A DNA stretch of 14,937 nt. It comes from an uncultured Collinsella sp. (GTDB lineage: Bacteria > Actinomycetota > Coriobacteriia > Coriobacteriales > Coriobacteriaceae). This document shows, piece after piece, positions 12,213 through 14,937 of the stretch (positions within the stretch are counted from its first letter, which is position 1; every line of letters begins with the position of its first letter). A program made the position numbers and the translations under genes. The stretch lies in NCBI GenBank assembly GCA_902494715.1, contig CABUUJ010000052.1, positions 1 to 14,937 on the forward strand, written 5' to 3'. The notes below the pieces were generated by a model. The model worked only from the letters and a program-made list of their open reading frames with translations. It was not told where the DNA came from and did not search any database.

Positions 12213-14412
12213 ACTCGCTTGGGGCAACGTCCGCCGCGCCGGCCGCGACTACCTCGTCTACCTTTTGACGCTCACCCTGGGTGTCACGGTCTTCTATGCC
12301 TTCAATACCGTCTCGATGCAGGTCGACATTGCCGGCATCAAGGAGCAGGGACTGTCCGAGCTCATGGGCAGCATGCTCGGCTACCTCACGTACTTTTTGG
12401 CCGGCGTCATGGCCTTTTTGATGGTGTATGCCAACAACTTCATTATGAAACGCCGCAAGAAGGAGTTTGGCCTGTACCAGGTGCTCGGCATGGGGCGCGG
12501 TCGCGTTGCCACGATCATGGCGCTCGAGACCGTGATCGTTTCGGTCGGCGCCTTTGTCGCCGGCATTGTGCTGGGCGTGGGGCTCTCCCAGCTCATGACA
12601 TTCTTTACGGCCTCGCTCTTTAAGACACAGATCGCTAATTTCCACTTCTTTTTCTCGGTGCATGCGTTCAACCTGACCCTTGCCTGCATGCTCGTAATGT
12701 TTGTGCTCACGTTACTGCTGAACCTGCGCGCCGTTCGTCGCACTAAGCTCATTGAGCTCATGGGTGCCGAGCGTCGCAACGAGAGCATCAAGACGCGCAA
12801 TCCCTGGATCGCGATTGCCATCTTTGCTGTGGGCGTGGTGCTGGTGGGCGTGGCCTATTACCGTCTGCTACGTGATGGGTTCCCGCTAACCGAGACGGGC
12901 GACAAGCTGCACGGGGCCATGAGCCAGTTTGGCATTACGACCGCTATGGTTACCGTGGGCACCTTTGCGTTGTTCTGGGGACTCTCGGGCATGCTCATCA
13001 AGCTGCTGCAGAGCTTGCGCGGCGTGTATTGGCGCGGCCTCAACATGTTTACCGTGCGCCAGCTTTCGGCCAAGGTCAATACGGTGTGCTTTTCGATGGG
13101 CGTCATCGCGATGATTCTGTTCCTTGCAATCACTTCGGTGACGTGCGGTATGTCTATTGCCAATGTGATGAACGAAAACCTGGAGCGCTATAACCCTGTT
13201 GACGTGTCTCAGACGTATGTCTATTACACGCCCGAAACGCTCGACTACTACAAAGGGTACAAAGGGTATGTCAATCCGTCTGAGGCCAATCGCATGGTGC
13301 TGGCCGATACAACGGTCGATTTGTACCCTGCATGGCACGGCAAGAGCAAGTCGGCGGGCAACAACGACGAGACCGGCAAGAAGGTCAATATCGCCGATGT
13401 TGCCGGTGAGCATGTGCAGATCGATTCGTATCTGAGTTACCCGTTTGGCGGTTCGGATCCTTCGGTGACCCCAGGTGAGATGTGCAAGACCATGGGCGAA
13501 AAGCTTCCCAAGGCGTTCGGGGGTAGCAATGCCGATACGATGGGTCTGTTTGTGACGCCGGCGAGCCAGTACAACAAACTGCGTCAGATGATGGGCGAGG
13601 AGCCGGTGCACATTGGCCGCGACCAGTACTTGCTCACGTGTGATATGGGCGGCGAGCTGGTCGACCTGTACACCAAATACATGGCCGGCGGCCATACCCT
13701 CACCTTGGGTGGGCATGAGCTCAAGCCCGCAACCGATAAGTCGGACGAAGATACGGCGGCCATCGCCAACTCGGCGATGGGCAGTAATCCGGGTACCGTC
13801 GTCGTTGCCGACGAGCTGTTGTCCCAACTTAATCTGCAGCCGTATTCCAGTAGCCTGCTCGTTAACTACAAACAGGGGATGGATACGACCGAGGCAGACG
13901 AGAGCATTAAAAACACTGTGCTCGACAATCTGCTCGTTGACGGCAAGGAGCCGGGGTCGTGGGGAATCTTCATCACACGCTCCGAGATGTACACGCAAGC
14001 AGCGCAAATGAACGGTCTTATTAGCTACCTAGCCATCTACATCGGCTTTGTATTGGTCGTTGCATGCGCGGCGATTCTGTCGATCCAGCAACTCTCCAAC
14101 GTGGCCGACGGTAGCCGCAGCTATCGTGTGCTGGCACAGATTGGCTGCGACGACCGCCAGATTCGCCATTCGGTGATGGCACAGCAGGCGGTATTCTTCC
14201 TGTTCCCGCTGGCAGTGGGCCTGGCGCACTCCTTTGTGGCACTTAAGGTGATCATCGAGCTGGTGAGTATTTTCGGAAATATGAGCATCGGCGGCACCGT
14301 GGGCCTCACCTGTGCGATTTTCCTGGCAGCATACGGTGGCTACTTCCTGGTGACCTATCTCATGAGCACCGGCATGGTGCGAGCCGCCATAGCCACCCGC
14401 TACAGCGAGTAA
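12202..14412 (+). CDS. ABC transporter permease, FtsX/BceB type, with large extracellular loop
   Basis: The membrane subunit paired with the overlapping ATPase, 736 residues. Hydrophobicity by eye gives ten membrane segments: about 18-37, 58-81, 106-131, 155-176, 201-220, 244-269, 295-318, then 605-628, 659-684 and 695-720. FtsX-like domains cover about 58-180 and 605-730. The loop between segments 7 and 8 is about 290 residues, polar and probably extracellular. This 7+3 layout is the BceB plan, where the loop senses or binds peptide antibiotics; it is somewhat longer here than in B. subtilis BceB (about 200). The ATG at 12202 is chosen for the GAGG about 6 bases upstream; a GTG at 12190 in the same frame would add four residues. 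Substrate is unknown; export or release of lipid-bound peptides is inferred. A terminator follows at 14450. Confidence 0.88.
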   Translation: MLCKLAWGNVRRAGRDYLVYLLTLTLGVTVFYAFNTVSMQVDIAGIKEQGLSELMGSMLGYLTYFLAGVMAFLMVYANNFIMKRRKKEFGLYQVLGMGRGRVATIMALETVIVSVGAFVAGIVLGVGLSQLMTFFTASLFKTQIANFHFFFSVHAFNLTLACMLVMFVLTLLLNLRAVRRTKLIELMGAERRNESIKTRNPWIAIAIFAVGVVLVGVAYYRLLRDGFPLTETGDKLHGAMSQFGITTAMVTVGTFALFWGLSGMLIKLLQSLRGVYWRGLNMFTVRQLSAKVNTVCFSMGVIAMILFLAITSVTCGMSIANVMNENLERYNPVDVSQTYVYYTPETLDYYKGYKGYVNPSEANRMVLADTTVDLYPAWHGKSKSAGNNDETGKKVNIADVAGEHVQIDSYLSYPFGGSDPSVTPGEMCKTMGEKLPKAFGGSNADTMGLFVTPASQYNKLRQMMGEEPVHIGRDQYLLTCDMGGELVDLYTKYMAGGHTLTLGGHELKPATDKSDEDTAAIANSAMGSNPGTVVVADELLSQLNLQPYSSSLLVNYKQGMDTTEADESIKNTVLDNLLVDGKEPGSWGIFITRSEMYTQAAQMNGLISYLAIYIGFVLVVACAAILSIQQLSNVADGSRSYRVLAQIGCDDRQIRHSVMAQQAVFFLFPLAVGLAHSFVALKVIIELVSIFGNMSIGGTVGLTCAIFLAAYGGYFLVTYLMSTGMVRAAIATRYSE

Positions 14413-14449
14413 CAAGCGGGCAAAATCGTCGCAAAATCAGAGGCGTATG

Positions 14450-14490
14450 ACCGCCGCGAAGGGACCAGGGGCCCTTTCGCGGCGGTTTTT
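14450..14490 (+). terminator. Rho-independent terminator of the ABC transporter operon
   Basis: The stem ACCGCCGCGAAGGG (14450-14463) pairs with CCCTTTCGCGGCGGT (14472-14486) with one bulged T, followed by TTTT. It lies 37 bases after the permease stop, so the two-gene operon ends here. Confidence 0.88.
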
Positions 14491-14516
14491 GCCTATCTGG
14501 GGGGTGTCTCGGATGC

Positions 14517-14635
14517 AAGTGAGTAGACTTTTTTGAACCTGCCGAGCACATCGCGACAAATGATCGATAAAACCGCAGGTCAGAACTGTGGCGTTTTGGC
14601 GCGTGCTTGGCCTCCTGCAAAAAGCCTACTCACTT
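14517..14635. repeat. MITE-like element with 17-bp terminal inverted repeats
   Basis: AAGTGAGTAGACTTTTT at 14517-14533 and AAAAAGCCTACTCACTT at 14619-14635 are inverted copies with one mismatch in 17, bounding a 119-bp element. Inside, ACCTGC and GCAGGT form an inner imperfect pair. No convincing gene is inside. It could be a miniature inverted-repeat element or a long hairpin; I see no clear target-site duplication. The flanks 14491-14516 and 14636-14679 show nothing. Confidence 0.5.
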
Positions 14636-14679
14636 GGTTTTTCTGCTAGAAGACCGCCACGAGGGAAGGCAACTCCCCC

Positions 14680-14714
14680 GGGTAGTCGTTGGGGACGTTC
14701 TTAAACGACTACCC
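14680..14714. repeat. Perfect 11-bp hairpin sharing sequence with the repeat at 132-202
   Basis: GGGTAGTCGTT (14680-14690) and AACGACTACCC (14704-14714) pair perfectly around a 13-base loop beginning GGGGACGTTCTTA. The same loop and a stem changed in compensating fashion occur at 132-160, marking a dispersed repeat family. Confidence 0.65.
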
Positions 14715-14718
14715 ACGG

Positions 14719-14762
14719 AGTGTCCCAAACTGCCGGCAGAAAAGGAGCGTCCCTAACTGCCG
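14719..14762 (+). repeat. Short spaced direct repeat
   Basis: AGTGTCCCAAACTGCCG at 14719-14735 and AGCGTCCCTAACTGCCG at 14746-14762 match at 15 of 17 positions, 27 bases apart, directly after the hairpin at 14680-14714. They may be part of the same composite repeat. Confidence 0.4.
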
Positions 14763-14805
14763 CATCCGGAGCAAGACAACGCCGCAGGTAGAGGACGGAC
14801 AGCGA

Positions 14806-14904
14806 GCGGGTCGCATTTGAGACAAGGTGACGTGAAACGAAAGGGCGCTGACCTTCTGGTCGCGCCCTTGAAGTTGAACGTCAGATTGTCCAAATGCGGC
14901 CCGC
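14806..14904. other. Long imperfect stem enclosing a second hairpin; possible structured RNA or repeat element
   Basis: The segment 14806-14825 pairs with 14886-14904: GCGGG/CCCGC, CGCATTTG/CAAATGCG and GACAA/TTGTC, interrupted only by one bulged A and one T:G position. Within it, AAGGGCGC/GCGCCCTT (14841-14848, 14862-14869) plus GACC/GGTC forms a second hairpin with a TTCT loop. No T tract follows, so it is not an ordinary terminator. On the minus strand a frame stays open from the window edge (14935) to a stop at 14755-14753 with four cysteines, but it has no start in view and I do not call it a gene. Confidence 0.4.
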
Positions 14905-14937
14905 GCAGCGTCGAGCCGTTACGCGGTTTGGTAAAAC

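Noticed and set aside
12886..14007. Minus-strand open frame of 373 codons opposite the permease
   Set aside because: It lies within the permease coding region, has no motif, and a membrane-protein reading on the plus strand is clear.
1..14937. CRISPR array, insertion sequence or phage module
   Set aside because: No regularly spaced identical repeats, no transposase, integrase or phage structural gene was found; the repeats present are isolated palindromes.

Overview
The window is a high-GC bacterial chromosome segment of ordinary accessory and metabolic genes. The GC-rich third codon positions, a clustered class-II type GalT, an FprA-type flavodiiron protein (typical of oxygen-sensitive anaerobes), and many short hairpin-forming intergenic repeats suggest a gut anaerobe of the Coriobacteriia (Actinomycetota), most like Collinsella. 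This placement is inference from gene content and style; no rRNA or other marker gene is present. No tRNA, rRNA, CRISPR array, intact insertion sequence or prophage was seen.

Layout. Positions 1-293 hold a possible terminator of an outside gene, a palindromic repeat and the terminator of the gal genes. Positions 294-3118 (minus) hold galK followed by overlapping galT, a Leloir-pathway galactose operon without galE or a transporter in view. Divergently at 3457-4488 lies a LacI-family regulator; three copies of one operator-like motif sit in the shared intergenic region, so this is very probably the local galactose repressor. Positions 4618-5778 hold a flavodiiron protein (O2 or NO detoxification) ending at a strong terminator. 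A DeoR-family repressor (minus, to 5852) and a class II ketose-bisphosphate aldolase (plus, 6990-7847) are divergent and probably form a regulator-target pair.

Positions 7848-8180 contain a striking 151-bp nested inverted repeat with perfect 37-bp arms, plus a degenerate direct copy of one arm. Next on the minus strand come an AraC-family regulator and a HAD phosphatase, probably one transcript (9799 down to 8181), and then a gene-poor stretch with what looks like a broken coding remnant (9825-10231). At 10289-11278 (minus) is a single reading frame joining a MutT-like Nudix hydrolase to a Vsr-type DNA mismatch endonuclease through a strongly basic linker. I consider this the most unusual gene in the window.

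Positions 11427-14412 (plus) hold a translationally coupled ABC transporter pair of the BceAB/FtsX type (ATPase plus a 10-TM permease with a very large extracellular loop), ending at a clear terminator. The last 450 bases are non-coding by appearance and packed with repeats: a MITE-like 119-bp inverted repeat, a hairpin whose sequence recurs at the left end of the window, a short direct repeat, and a long imperfect stem enclosing a second hairpin.
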